A DNA stretch of 64,000 bases from NCBI GenBank assembly GCA_037178855.1, contig JASJZC010000001.1, positions 6,386,001-6,450,000 on the forward strand. The letters run 5' to 3'. Shown here in pieces: positions 47,680 to 62,625 of the stretch. How positions within the stretch are numbered: the stretch's first letter is position 1; each line of letters starts with the position of its first letter. Under the pieces are notes generated by a model. It had not been told where the DNA came from. It did no database searches and saw only the letters and a program-made list of their open reading frames with translations. The position numbers and the translations under genes were made by a program. Origin of the DNA: Oscheius sp. JU75 (Eukaryota > Nematoda > Chromadorea > Rhabditida > Rhabditidae).

Positions 47680-49027
47680 TTACTCGGTGAAGTTGACCAT
47701 CTTGTCGACGAAGGCGTTGAATCTGGAATACCGCGAATTTTTTTTTCGAAAAGATAAAGATTTGTACCGTTCCTGGTCCATGAGCACAGCTCTTCTGAAA
47801 GGACGAAGCGTCTTACCATCCTTTTCGATAATATGGAACTTGCTGTCGGGCTCAACGTCGTTGTGAACGTGATAATCGAAGTAATGCAACGTGCCTCGAT
47901 TTAGCTGCAACAAAAATTGATGTAGGAGAGCTTTTTTGGCTAACGGGGGCAAGAATTACAAAAATACCTTGAATAGTTCAGCATCTTCAACGTTATCAAA
48001 AAGAACTTCAGCATTGGCTACAGCAGCAGCGGCAAGACGTTTCTTTTCAGCCTTTCCGGCTTTCTTCTTCTTACCACCCTTCTTTGACGGGTCACCAGCG
48101 GCGATTTCCTCGTCAACCACTCGGATTTTCTGAATGTAGAGCACGTGCTGGTACGGTTTCTGCATCTTTTCGAGATCCTCACTAAAATATATCGTTCGAG
48201 AAGGAAAAATACAATGTTACCGGAAACTGGAGAAGGACAGAGGAACAACCATCGACGGGAAATGGAGCATCCGCTCGTTCACCAAGAAACCGATCTAAAC
48301 ATTCGAATGAGTTCGATTTGATGCTGATTTCTGAATAGGAAACCGAAACACACCCTGCTGCTCAAAACGTTTTCGAACATGTTCAACGTGTCTTTGATGG
48401 CAAACTTGTTAGCTCGTTCCATAAGAAATTTGACGAGTGATTGGGCGTATTTTGGAGCATTTTCTCCCTTACTGACATCTATTTCTAGGGCACTGAGAAG
48501 ACCATAAACCATATTCTGGTTATCGTCATCAGATTCATCTTCAGCTGGCTGAAATGTCTTTGTATAGAAACAAAAAAATGAACCGACCCCCAATACTAGT
48601 CCGGATTCCTGGGAGATGAGAGCGTCGGCCATTTCGGGTACATTGACATCTCCATTCCGCAAGAAAATCTGAGTCAGAAGATTGATAACACCTTCACGAT
48701 CGTCTTCGGACAGCGGAAATCCTTCAACATCAGTATTCATAACTTCCTCAGTACCGGCATCCACACTCGATTCCATATCTTCACTCTCTTCTCCCTCCGA
48801 ATCTACGTCGTCTACTTCTGAAGAAGAAAAAGATGCCAGTAAAACAAGAAACTACCTTCATCTTCGACTTCCTCATCGGATACAACTGGCTTATTGATGT
48901 CCTCGTCAACCCTAACAGATTTCGGGGGAGCCACTTCCCCAGTTTCTTCCTCGGCCTTTCTCTTCGTTTTAGACACCTTTGCTGAACCAAGAGACATGCC
49001 AACAACCTTCTTCTTCATTTTGCCCAT
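47680..49027 (-). CDS. BCCIP/BCP1 family protein
   Basis: N-terminal basic and acidic low-complexity (MGKMKKKVVGMSLGSAK, then DVDSEGEESEDMES), then the BCP1 fold: EDDREGVINLLTQIFL, VNVPEMADALISQESGLVLG, NMVYGLLSALEIDVSKGEN, LMERANKFAIKDTLNMFENV, IGFLVNERMLHFPSMVVPLS and HVLYIQKIRVVDEE, a Lys-rich insert (KKGGKKKKAGKAEKKR) and a C-terminus with LHYFDYHVHNDVEPDS. BCCIP acts in ribosome biogenesis and DNA repair; yeast Bcp1 is a chaperone for Rpl23. Seven or so introns of 35-55 bp, some joins chosen by phase. It starts 189 bp downstream of the HSP90 stop on the same strand. Confidence 0.85.
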
Positions 49028-49215
49028 CTAAACTTATTCACAAGATGACGATGGTCGAACTTCAGCCAACAACTAGAGGATAGCCTAGATCAAACATGGA
49101 AGGACATCAGAATCAATAATTTATTGAAACAAGTGTGACAACTATTAAACGGTCACAAAAATCCTAAACGGAAAAAAGAGATCAAACACGAGAAAAACGC
49201 GGAAACATGGTAAAA

Positions 49216-51771
<2,556 letters not shown>

Positions 51772-52090
51772 GGCAAAACACGAACGAGTCTCTCATTGGA
51801 CAAATTTCAATACTTTTCGTCTTCAAAAATGTTGTACATACATCTTGAATTTATACAAAGTAGAAAGAATTACAAACATCGGAACATGGAACAGCGCCGA
51901 AAGTAGAAAAACGACTGGCAAAATATGTAATGTAGGAAATGAAGATTCCAGAAAATGTTTTCGCTGTTCGGCAGCCCAAAATGGGCTTCAAGAACATTCG
52001 AACAGGATTTTTGAAAAGAGGCGGGTTTTTAAAAAAGAAGAAGTCAAGAGTATTTCTCTTCACTAGACAAATAACGTTTCTAAGCAAAGC

Positions 52091-52934
52091 ATGAGAAAAA
52101 TATTGTGGATACAAATCAAGTGCGCTGTGAAAAAGCTTTCCTGGAAGCTTTACCCCCATACACTCCAGGATCTCTTTCAAATGTCTTTCAGACTACGATC
52201 GTTTTGAGCCTGGATTGCTTCTCCGTGTTTTCAACAAGGTACGAGTTTCCTACGAGCGTACTATGCTCTTTGGAATGGAATGATCCACCGCCAGTGTGAG
52301 TTCCCTGTTCATTGAGTATAGCATCCAAAAATTTACGCCTTTCGACAAGAAGTGAATTAAAACGCGTTCTTTACGTAATTTCCGGCAATCACCCTTGGCC
52401 ACATCGAGAACTGTTCATCAAAATCTTGTAGAAGGCACTGACAACAATCCAAAGCAGTATATCGGACTCCATCCAATAGACAAAGGCCTGCCCATCTGTC
52501 ATGCCTCACCTGTGAAAGGCCAATTGTTGCTCAATACGTTGATTTCAACGAGGAGAAGGTCAAGCAATGTAATAGACCCTTCAAGTTTATGGTTCACCGG
52601 GCTGGTCACTTGAATAGACACTCTTACTGGTGGATCAATCTGCACAACGAGGGAAGAACCTTTTCCCTGGTTCAGATCTCCATCATGTGGGGATACATTG
52701 TTCCGATCGTTGTCCAGGAAGGTCTTCAGAACAAAAGTCTCGGTCAACTGAATCTACAGATGGGCGAGGCAATGTTCATGTTAAATGGAGAGCGGAACTC
52801 TGAGGATCGAGGACGTGAGCGATCGAAATTGAGTGGAGGTGTTGTGTCGAACAGCTGAAGGCTATCGTCCAGATGATGATATTGACGATGTTTTGGAGAA
52901 ACTACAGGTTAATAAAACTTTTATTGTTCTCTAG
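52091..52934 (+). CDS. Unrecognised gene divergent from HSP90
   Basis: Exons join in phase over introns of 30-72 bp: MRKILWIQIK, then ISFKCLSDYDRFEPGLLLRV, FNKVRVSYEP, SKNLRLSTRSELKRVLY, NCSSKSL, YRTPSNRQRPAHLSCLTCER, PIVAQYVDFNEEKVKQCNRP, FKFMVHRAGHLNRHSYWWIN, LHNEGRTFS, and a last exon EGYRPDDDIDDVLEKLQ. About 220 residues, with cysteines (CLTC...C) and histidines that might bind metal. No signal peptide. Parts of the region have another open frame, and two introns of 30-34 bp are at the lower size limit, so some joins may be wrong. I do not recognise a family. It faces away from HSP90 with the heat shock element between them. Confidence 0.45.
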
Positions 52935-52968
52935 CCAAGGGGACAATAGTTGTTTGTACAATGCTTGC

Positions 52969-55147
52969 TCAACAGAGATTCATCGGACATTTGAGAATAT
53001 CAATTTCGAGAAGAACGGAAAAGGTACAGAAGGCCACGTAGCTGAAGATCATGATCACACCGAAGGCCTTGTTCATTCTGAAATCTATGGTTTGCATGAT
53101 CGATGCACAACAAACCTCCAATGAGAGACAAAGATGGCCAGGACAAGAACCACCAACATGATGAAGAGCATACCAACGGAACAGAGCAGTCCCTTGCTGC
53201 TGACGGAGATTGGACTGACAGTCGTCGATTTCAGAGGTTCGATCAAGAAGTAGAGCAACCAAGGGATTGGCAGACTGAAGATGTGACTCATACTCTCAAT
53301 TTGATCATTTCTCACCCAACGCAGACATCGAAAATGTTGCTGCCAACAGAGCTGGAGACGGCCATGTCTCCCAATCCCTTCCTTGCCACAATGACACTGG
53401 TTATGAGGTCAGGAATCGAGGTACCAGCTGCAAGAATCGTCAATCCGATGACCTTGAATACGATGAGCTTAAAATTGTTTTTCCAGATTACCTCTGTCGG
53501 AATGACGGCCGTCTCTCCGATGGTGTTCGCCCACCAGACCATCAGGTAGGAAAAGAAGGCAATCCAGAGAATTGAATTGATAAACGTGATTGGATACCAC
53601 TTCTTACTGCCCTGAGATTACAAACTTTCTAAAATTGTCTATGGCATACCTCTTTTCTGACGTCAGGAATTGTAACCCACATAGGGATTAGAACAGGAGC
53701 TAGACAGACATATGTGAACCGCTTCACGTTGTCCTCTGGCCAAGTCATATCAAGAGGTTTTTCTTCCTCTTCTTCGAGAAGAGACTTCTGAAATGAATGT
53801 TCAATAACCTCGATAAACACACTGACAATCTCTTCAACTTGAGACGATCGGCGATCGACCACCTTTCCCTGTTCTTGATTATGGTGATGAGGATGTTTGG
53901 TCCGGGCCATTGGACTCGCTCCACCCGACCGATAACTGTGTTCCTCTTCACTCTCTCCCTCCGGCAACTGCTCCAGAGTATGATTCATCAGCTGCATGAT
54001 TCCATTACGGAACATTGTCCCCGAATGGAGGATCGGTATCGACTGCCGTCTTCCACCAAGACTCGATCTTCTCCGAAGAGAACTGACTCTCTCCAGACGG
54101 CTCATATCTTCCTGTTCGGCGTCTTTGTGTCCATTTGCTGTTCCGTTCATAGGAATGCCGTTTGGCTTCAAGACTGTCGTCTCTTCTAGAACCTCTTCCG
54201 GCTTTTCCCCGAGAAGTTTGATCTTGACAAACTCCTAGACATGGTTGGAATTTAAGAGCGAAAGAATAAACCTCAATTTGCATGTTGAACTTCATGACAG
54301 TGCAGTAGATGAGGTAGACTGTAAACAGTGACAACGCCTCCCACCATTCGATCTGTTCGTCGATGAAGAAGTAGACCAACATGCTTAAGGCGATCATGTA
54401 CACCGTCACGTCTCTAAATATAACAAACTTTTTCAAAAACAGAGAGTTTTACCTGAACAATGGCCACCAAGTGAGTTGAAGAACAGTCTTTGAGAAGAGA
54501 GTACAACACGCGAGAACACAGAGGATATTGAAAGTGGCACTACCTAAAGTTGTTCTGTTAAGGAATGAAAATTCAAAGATCGTACCTACAATAGTACCAA
54601 TTCCTACGTTATTTTGAGCGATGAAGACGCCAATAACTGATGTGAAGAACTCAGGAGCTGATCCGCCAGCAGCCATGAATGTCGCTCCGGCGACATCGTC
54701 TGATATGACGAGCTTTTCGCTGAGAACAGACAAAGAGGGGACGAAGAACTCGTCGCAGACTATAGCCAAACTGACGAACATGTAGATCAGACCGATGATG
54801 TGTAGTATGACTGAAAGTATCTTTGGTTAATTGATCAAAAGACCAAAACCTGCTCCACTTTGTCTCTGCTCTTGACTAAAGAAATCTCTCGGGAATTGGC
54901 CGTCATCATTGACCCCAGGAGCTTCTGCTGAAGACACATTGCTAAATTTAGTATTGTCAAAGTAATCTTCCGAAGCTTACGCATTACAAGTAGGCAAGAG
55001 TTTCCTCCAAAAGGCGGTAGTGTTCGGTTCCGGTCGCTCCGAAACACTTCTTCTGTCTCTCTGGCTCAGATCTGTGAGCACAAAGACACATGCTATGCCG
55101 GTCAAAGCGAGCACGATACGCCATGTGCGGACGGAAGTCTTCGTCAT
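52969..55147 (-). CDS. K+-dependent Na+/Ca2+ exchanger (NCKX/SLC24)
   Basis: A plasma-membrane exchanger that extrudes calcium. The N-terminus has a signal-like hydrophobic segment ([16 protein letters not shown]). Alpha repeat 1 is [20 protein letters not shown]; alpha repeat 2 is [20 protein letters not shown] with [20 protein letters not shown], both typical of NCKX. Between them is a large cytosolic loop with Ser/Arg-rich ([15 protein letters not shown]) and His/Glu-rich parts. About ten membrane segments. Eight or so introns. Worm relatives are ncx-4/ncx-5. The stop lies 35 bp from the stop of the unrecognised gene on the other strand. Confidence 0.9.
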
Positions 55148-55222
55148 CTTCTTCTCATCTTAAAACTGGAATCTGTAGAAAAGGCGAAAAAGAGAGGGTG
55201 GAGAGAAGAAGAAGAGGGACTT

Positions 55223-55245
55223 CTCCTAATCTGGCAGATTAGGAG
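55223..55245. repeat. Perfect inverted repeat upstream of NCKX
   Basis: CTCCTAATCT-GGC-AGATTAGGAG: 10 bp arms and a 3 nt loop, 76 bp upstream of the NCKX start codon, followed by GGGCCCC. It could fold as a hairpin in the 5' UTR or be a two-site protein target. Confidence 0.6.
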
Positions 55246-58200
55246 GGCCCCGACGTGGAGAGGAAAGACGTTCGCGCAGGCCAAATGAAGGAAGGACAAG
55301 AAGGATTTAGGTAAGTTGATTGAATGCATTCTTGAAAAAGCCGACTGGGCTTTAATTAGGCTAATTCACTGAAGGGGCTGTACAAGTTGGAAAAACATCT
55401 GGACTCTTGGAGATAGCAACGGAGTGAAGTCTTTCCTCGAGGAAAGGGTCATCTGTACATAGAAATTATAGTGAACGAATGCTTGGAATTTGTCGCAGTC
55501 TTTTGACCTTCGAAGTCCCAATCTTAGAATGTCCTTTGCCAATGGGACCTCCAATTATGCTCCCGAAAATTGTTGCTCTCGAATCAAAGTTCGCAACCTT
55601 CTGCCCTGTTTTGATGTTTTGGGAAGCAACGGAAGATTGATGTGCAGATTAGGCAAGGAAGACGGTTGTCCTAATATACTAAGAGCTTAGATGCTACCAG
55701 TATACTATATAGGAAACCCTCTGATGCTCTAAATTGCTCGGAGTCATCAATTGGCAGACTGGCAACGTTTTGCAACAAGAGAAATTAACAGTCACGCCCA
55801 GATGGCTCATAAAAGAAGCCGGAAGAAGACAATATTTCCAGGAATCTTCTCCCGGATTATGCTGCAGAGTCTGTCGCAACCGCTAATCTCGGTCGTCATC
55901 GCCTGCTCAAACTTTTGAAAAAAAGGGCCGTGGGAGAATGTCTGCTTTGCGAAAATGTTTACTTAGTGTTGGAAAATGATTGTGAAAAACAATGATTTGT
56001 ACAGTCCTTGTTGAACGCAAGCCAAGAAGAATTGCCTTAGTCTCTCTAGAAATTGGATTTTAGTTTCTTTGGGAGCCTTACTGTCAGTCTGCAGTTCGAA
56101 TCAAAGAGATTTTCAGAGCTTGTTCCCTTTCAAACTTATCCGGGAGTCAAAAATGATCTTCCATGTGTCAAAACGTCTCCATTTGGACGACAAAATCATG
56201 AGTTCTTCGCAGCGAGCTTCTTTGTTTTGAAGACTAGTCGCTCATACTATCTGTCAAATTGTCACTCAGAAAAGATGACAGGAAGCTTTATTGCCTGGCG
56301 CGTGGCGGATCATTTGTCTCTTGTCATAACAAAGAGAAAAAGAGAATAAGGGTACAATATCAGAGTTTCAAAGACACTTTCGAAACTGGAAGGCGAGAGC
56401 CTAAGCTGCTGACAACTTGAAAGAACTCTTAGATGGCGACAAGCCCTTAATAACCCCGTCGATCAAGGGAGCGGAGGTAAAGAGACCGACGACGGCCGTC
56501 GTTTTGCACGAAACCCATTTTGACTTTTGAACTCTCGGAGACCTGGAAAGACTTAAAGAAGAAGAGGCACTTAGAACACATAGAGCAGACGTCCAGGGTT
56601 CACATTGTGCAAAGAAAATACGACCATTAGAAAATACGATCAATTGACCATTAGCGCCTTCGATAAGCTTGTTACTTCTTGCAAGAGTGTCTTATACAAG
56701 CTAATTCACAAGAAAACAAGAAATGTTTGACCATTGGCCAGTATGTAAATCGACGAAAAGCTGGAGGACCACAGGAAGTGTCTTCGGGCACCAAAATCAA
56801 AGTAGAAAAGCAAAGATTTTAAGTATTTCCACATGGCGAATGAGTCATCTGGACTCTCAAGAGTTGAATATTCTAGGAGCCAAGAGAGACACTGACGTAG
56901 ATAAGGAAATCCCCGAGTTCTGTTCGTTTTGTAGCTTCACGTCAGTTCTCAGGCCCACCCTCTTGAAAAGCAAAGTTAGTGGAGTGAAATGAGAGTGGGT
57001 ACAGAAGGAGATGGCCCAGGCAGAAAGAAAGGAGGAGGTCTGTTTTCTTCTTCTTCCTTCTATAAAAGCAAAGGATCCATCGGCCGGACCCCCTCTAGGG
57101 ACCACGGATCGCATTATCATGTCTGCTCTGAACGCGCGGCGGGAGAATGGGAGTCACATTTTGATGACCTGAAGCCCTCTCTCATTGTTGATTTGAAGAC
57201 TCTTCTCTCTTGTTCGAATCTACGGAAATGGCACTATGGAGAGAAGGAAGTCATAGTTTAGGAGGACGAGTCGCCGTGTCTTTTTACGGTGAGTCTGTGC
57301 TCTAAAGAACTGAAAAGAACGACAAAAGAGATCAGTAAAATGCAGATGAAGACGTCATGGATACCCTGTTTGCCGCCGGTAAAATTATATCGTAACCCGG
57401 TGAGCAGTATATACTTTTTAATCCTGGAGTTACAAGTTTAATCCCCTAAATACACCTCACAGAATAATGAACCAAGTGTTGAGGAAAAATAAGCTTCTGC
57501 AAATAGAGGAGTAAAGGGGAGAGAGGGCAGACATCAGGAATGGATGGAATACGTAAAAAGAGGTTAGGCTCGTAAAATTAGGGTAGCAGAATTTCCAAAT
57601 TCGGCTTCTTTGTCACAAAGAGAGAGAGACAATAGACTCTCCAGTCCTCGGATTCGAAATTCTCGGAACATTGCAGACAAGTCTGATCGAAGATTAGGCA
57701 AAGAGAGAGAGAGCGTTCCCTCGACTATTAAGTTTAGACTGGATCGAAAGAAGGTCTGTTTAAATCGTTTTGTTAAAACTCCGAAGTCCGAGAGGGAGGA
57801 CGGATGTTGACGGAACTGCACTTGGCACAAATTGCGAGACGGAGGGGGGCACGAATCATCCTCGCACATGTGAAAGTTCAAGACTTTGGGCTACTTCCCC
57901 AAGATGGGGGATTCTCTCCAGAAGGAAGTGGTCATAAATCCCTCTATCAAAGGGAAAAAAACTCCCCAAAGACTTGTTGTAGAAGCGCCATTTGTGTGGC
58001 TTGAATGGGCCCCACCCCACAATTTCCAACAATTGCTTCTTCTCAAGGGAAAAGTCCCTTATAGTGTCCAGTAGAACACAAAAAAATAAGAGGGAGCGCT
58101 TTGGAAATTCGAGCTAGGATTACTTAGGAGCTTGTTTGCTTTCTCCCGATGTCCAGAAGGCACACCTCGATTATGGAAAATGACTTACACACGTACTTCA

Positions 58201-58304
58201 GACGAGATGAGTTCAGAAAGGTCATGACTTTCATTCCACTTTTAGGGCTTGTTTTATGACGTCGGAAAATGAAAGAGAACAGAATACGAGATGCTCTGTT
58301 CGCA

Positions 58305-58339
58305 GTTTAGAAAGAGGTTCAAAACCTCTTCTTCTAAAC
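58305..58339. repeat. Imperfect hairpin in the desert
   Basis: GTTTAGAAAGAGGTT-CAA-AACCTCTTCTTCTAAAC: 15 bp of pairing with a 2 nt bulge and a 3 nt loop. The loop is too small for a typical miRNA precursor. Confidence 0.5.
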
Positions 58340-59335
58340 AAAAAGATAATCCGGACTCTAAACCATCTCTCTCTCTAAACAAGTGTTCTGCTCCCAAAAA
58401 GAGGGCCATTTGATTCAACTGGCTACATGTTGAATACAAATCGGATTAGCTGCGGATTCTGTGTGTGTGCTAATGGTCGGAGGAATAGGCATCTCTGTTT
58501 CCGCGAGGAACTGGAATGCTTAATTTGGTAGATCTCTGGGAATTAGTTAGGTTCTTGAGGTGGATGTTGTTTGATTAAGACATTAAAATCTGTGAATCGC
58601 AGGGGGGAATGAGTGTGTTGTAAAGAGCCTTCCATCCCGCCTCACGTGAATTTTTGAAGTCGGAATGATTGATTTGTGATGAGGAAATGACTACTGACAG
58701 AAAAAGAGAGACTACAAGGAGGCACGGGTCTCTGAACAAGAGTCCTCGCCGAACTGGCTCTCTGGATCTCAAAAGAATAGGAAATCAAAAAGGCTTTGTC
58801 TCAACTCTTTGTCTCGAGGAATAAGAGCTCCGTTGGTTATGTTCTAATGTGAATTTCCTGTTTTGGCCAGAAGCTTCTTCGTCAGACATTAATCCCGAAA
58901 AGAAACTCGAAAAAGTGAGTTTGTTCATCCATCGGAGCTTCTGCGCCGCCAGGCGGAAGAGAGGGCCTGGGGCTTTGTCTCTCTGACGAGGCCCCTCTAA
59001 AACATTGTTCCAGCGTGAGTATAGCAGACTGGGACCACAAAGCAATCAGATTGTGGCCAGTGAGGAGAGAGGGAGAGGTGGGCGCTAAAGAGCAGTAAAA
59101 ACTTGCGAGCACTTTGTTTAAGAGAACGCCGTAAATTTGGCGGTAATAGACCGCCAACTGTCTCTCATTATCCTCCTCTAAGTTCCAGAGAAATTAGGTC
59201 TTTATTCTTCGTCGTTAAATGCAGAGAAAACAGACAGATCGGGACTGTCTTCTGGATCAAAAGTGAGAACAAAGTCAAGTTGTAGTCGGTTCAGATGGAA
59301 AAGCTTCGTCGGCCTGTCAACTTTCGAAAACAGCA

Positions 59336-60372
59336 TCAACGCGTGTTGACCGGAACCATTGCTGATTCTCTGACGAAGCAGACAGCGGCCCTGAAGGAGA
59401 TGTCTTTGGAATAAAAGATAATCACCTCTTGTTCAAACGGTAGTTTCTCTTTAATGTCTTCTGTACTTATCGAGGCAAGAAATGTCTCCAGCACTTCTCT
59501 CAATCGTGGCTCATCCAGATCGCCCTCGTCGTTGCGATGGAAATAACATCGGATCCATTTCAGTTTTTGTCCCAGACCATCCTTCCATGTCTTTACTTCG
59601 AATAAAGATGCTCTGTCAAGATCAAACCTGGACAAGGGTTGGCAGCAGAAGATCGTTTGCCATTGAGATACTCGTAGCCAGATCCAAAAGGATGTAAGAG
59701 AAGGAGGTGAAAGAATTGAGGAACTTGAAAGACTGAACACCAAAAATGTCAGCGTAGGAAAAGACAGCCAGTCGGCCAGGCTAAGCTATTTCTTTTGGAT
59801 AGACGACAGAGAACCTACGGTACTCCAGGTTCCGAGAGACGAGATGGAATTGAACTTGACGTCTCTCGCCTTCAACTGCGAGCAAACCACACTGAGGTCT
59901 CCATAGTCCGGAAAGTTTATGATGGAGTAGCCATGATAGACCAGTCGACTACAGGACAGCCATGTTAGTTCTAACATGGCCTTTCGAAGATCGATGGTCG
60001 CAAACAGTTCTAAGCTCTGAACTTGTGATTGAATGAGGCAGTAAAGGTTGGCCAACAATGACAATTTCCTCAAAATGGAAGGATACTGGTGGTACCATGT
60101 TATTAATCGTGGTTCGGGGACGAGACTTGTGTTCGACAAAGACGTCGCCATCTTCTTCCACATAGAGTCGCAGAGTTTTTCCGTGAATTCTGTACCCACA
60201 GTTGGCCTCTTTGGCAAAGGCCAACAGAGATTTGTTTGCGCATATAAGACGTGATCCTTCAGTAGGTTCAACCTGGAAAGTAAACCAAAATCTTTTGTTC
60301 ATCTACCTTGTCCAAAACTTTAGTCAGATCCTTATCGTGCACACTGTCGAGTTCCAGAAGTTGATCTCCCAT
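59336..60372 (-). CDS. F-box protein, second copy
   Basis: Starts MGDQLLELDSVHDKDLTKVL, then after a 34 bp intron VEPTEGSRLICANKSLLAFA, the layout of an F-box (L..L...V....L..., then RLICANK). Compare RLRCANK in the F-box gene at 2954. The rest has SLELFATIDLRKAMLELTWL, HGYSIINFPDYGDLSVVCSQ, LNSFTSFSYILLDLATSI and LGQKLKWIRCYFHRNDEGDL, with no recognised substrate domain. Five exons, one intron of about 82 bp joined by phase. It would act as an SCF adaptor. A perfect 22 bp palindromic segment lies inside an exon (59959-59980). Confidence 0.65.
59959..59980. repeat. Perfect inverted repeat in an F-box exon
   Basis: GCCATGTTAG-TT-CTAACATGGC, 10 bp arms and a 2 nt spacer within coding sequence (KAMLELTW). 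May be chance, but it is exact. Confidence 0.5.
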
Positions 60373-60788
60373 TCTGATTCAACCGAATAGACTTTCTGTA
60401 ACTTTTCTTCTTAGAATAAGTATAGAAGAAAATAATGAAAAGGGAAGAGGAAAGATAGAATGAGGAGGGTAAAGTCTGTTGGATGAGTCAGCATGGTTGT
60501 GTTGGAAACGGGATTGAGGCGGACGAGGTTATGAAAGTGCCGAGAGAAAAACAAGAGGAGGTTTCCAGGATTCTGTCCAAAATCTTTGTGATCAAGAGTT
60601 TCCTGTCAAGTGTGAGACCTGTTATTGTGGAATTGGTGAACAGTTTTCAGCTACTGAAGTATCGGATGAGACAAGCACTCCTTCAAAACTGGCACAGAAT
60701 TCGAGCAGTCATAACAATTTATTTTCTTCGAACAAATCAACTCTGTATGTACACAACCCGTGCAAATCTATTAGATAACGGGAAGACT

Positions 60789-62625
60789 TTAACCAGTTCC
60801 ATCCATGCAGTCGGAGATTTCATCTCCATCTTCGGCTTCATCATCAGCATCGCTGTCCACCTCTACTGGCTCTGAACAAAAGACTAGCCCTTTTTAAGTT
60901 TGTAACCAACCATTATTCACCATTCTGCGAATCGGGACAGCATCTGGACTGCTGCTCCTGCTGCTCTCACTCGACCTTATGAAAATGACTTCTTCACCGT
61001 CCGAATCTTCCTCGCTGCCACTCGGACTCGTGTCGAACTCCATATTGAATCCAATTTCCGAGTCCACTGGAGAAAGTGGTCGAAGCTCGAGGATCATTCT
61101 GTCGAAATGATAGAGCACGACTTCGTCTTCTGAGCTGTCCGAAGGAATTTCCTCTACAAGGCCTGGGAACTGTCCCATTCTACGGAGTTCGGGCTCAGTA
61201 GTGGAGCCGGGGAAGGGATAAGCTGCCCAGACCTGAATAAGACACTATGTATGAAATTGTTAGACCAGATACCTTGACAATCTTCTCCACTCCACTGCTG
61301 AACAAGATTCCGTTCTTCGGTGAATACTTCATAATGTTGGCGATGGATCGATGACCTTTCAACACGGTGTAAGGCTCAGTCTTTCTCATGATGTAGTTCT
61401 CGTTGCTATCGTCGAAGACGTGAGCGGTATCCGGCAGATCGTCGATCGTGCAATCTTCTACAAAACGGTTGTGTAAATGTCGAAGCTCAAAACTCACTTG
61501 CATCGTCGATGTGCCACATGAAAATGTCAAAGTTTTCACTGCCAGTCACGACAGTGTGCTCGTCGATGAACTCACAATTCTTGACCGTGTTCCTCGTATG
61601 ATAAGCATTACTCAGATCACTCAAATAGGTCAGCGAGTTGTCATGGAACTGAACAGTGGACAGTTGCTGTCAAAACATTGAATAAACTTACATCAATATA
61701 GATGGGAACATTACATGGACGAATGACAGCTAATCCGGCTCCAGTAGGAGTCCATTTTGCGTGAGTTGCACCTTTTGGAGCTAGCCAATGACGAAGATTG
61801 TTGTCATAAATGTCCCTACTGAGAACCAAGTTTAGAAACATCTGTCTTTGAAGGAGAACCCACCCCGTCCTGAAGTCTATGACGCCTATCTTGCTCTTTC
61901 CCGCAATGGCGAAGACTCTTCCATTGGGATGAAAGTCTACAGAATAGAGCTCCGAACTGACTTTCCAGCTGTTGATCTCTCTGCCTGGACAGCGAATGTC
62001 ATAGACATTAACTTCAGGACTGTCCGAGCAGACGATGAAGATGTTCTCATCTTCCGGCATCACAGAACTCTGATAGGTTGAGACAGCTATGAAGGATCCA
62101 TTCGAAGTCGAGTATCGGGTAATCTTCTTGCAAGTCTCGACGTCGTGAACGATAATTTGTGAATCGTTTCCAGTGCTTATGAGTCGGGAGCCGCTAAGAA
62201 AAAAAATTTAAAAAAAAAACAGGAAAGCTCTTACCTCGGAGTGAAATTGGTGGAGAAGACATTCGAGTAATGCTTTGTTTCCATAATGGCTTTCGGCTTG
62301 GGGGTGTCTTCCAACAGAACATCTTGGATATTCCAGATAAAGACTCGGGTATCGTCTCCAGCTTATGATCACTCGGTTCAGTCAAAACAATCGATATGAC
62401 GTACCACTGGATAGTAGAGTCTCATTGGCACCGATGCCAAGCGCGTTCACACAGCCATGGTGACCTTTGAGAGTTTTTTGGTGAACTGTCTTCTCCTTAC
62501 AATGAGCAAAATCAGTGAAAAGTTTCTTCTGGAAAAAACTGAGTTTTAAAAATGGAAAGAACGATTACCTCTTTGGCCGTCGGCAGGCCGGAATAGATTT
62601 TCTCGACTAGCTTGCAGTAAGACAT
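60789..62625 (-). CDS. DCAF5-like WD-repeat protein
   Basis: A likely substrate receptor of CUL4-DDB1. After a short N-terminus (MSYCKLVEKIYSGLPTAKE) come WD repeats: LKGHHGCVNALGIGANETLL, DDTRVFIWNIQDVL, KHYSNVFSTNFTPR, NDSQIIVHDVETCKK, PEVNVYDIRCPG, VTGSENFDIFMWHID, and VLKGHRSIANIMKYSPKNG with SSGVEKIVKVWAAYPFPG. The last block and the WxxYxxPG after it match DCAF5 closely. The C-terminus is Ser/Asp/Glu-rich (SPSGSEEDSDGEE, DSDADDEAEDGDE) as in DCAF5. The start is uncertain: an acceptor upstream (TTTATCAG near 62664) suggests an extra 5' exon. Confidence 0.78.

Larger units (their letters stand above)
55148..59335. other. 4.2 kb gene desert
   Basis: No gene that I can support. Open frames such as 55490-55690 and 56053-56349 (plus) lack conserved motifs. 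It holds two clear inverted repeats (55223-55245 and 58305-58339), GA/CT-rich tracts (for example GAGAGAGAGA near 57620) and AT-rich stretches. It probably includes the NCKX promoter. A non-coding RNA gene cannot be excluded. Confidence 0.4.

Noticed and set aside
55490-56349. Two plus-strand ORFs in the 55-59 kb desert
   Set aside because: Short, without signal peptide, domain or intron pattern. Treated as chance frames.
60483-60875. 130-codon plus-strand ORF
   Set aside because: Its second half is antisense to the last DCAF5-like exon and the rest covers that gene's 3' UTR. No domain, no splice or start evidence.
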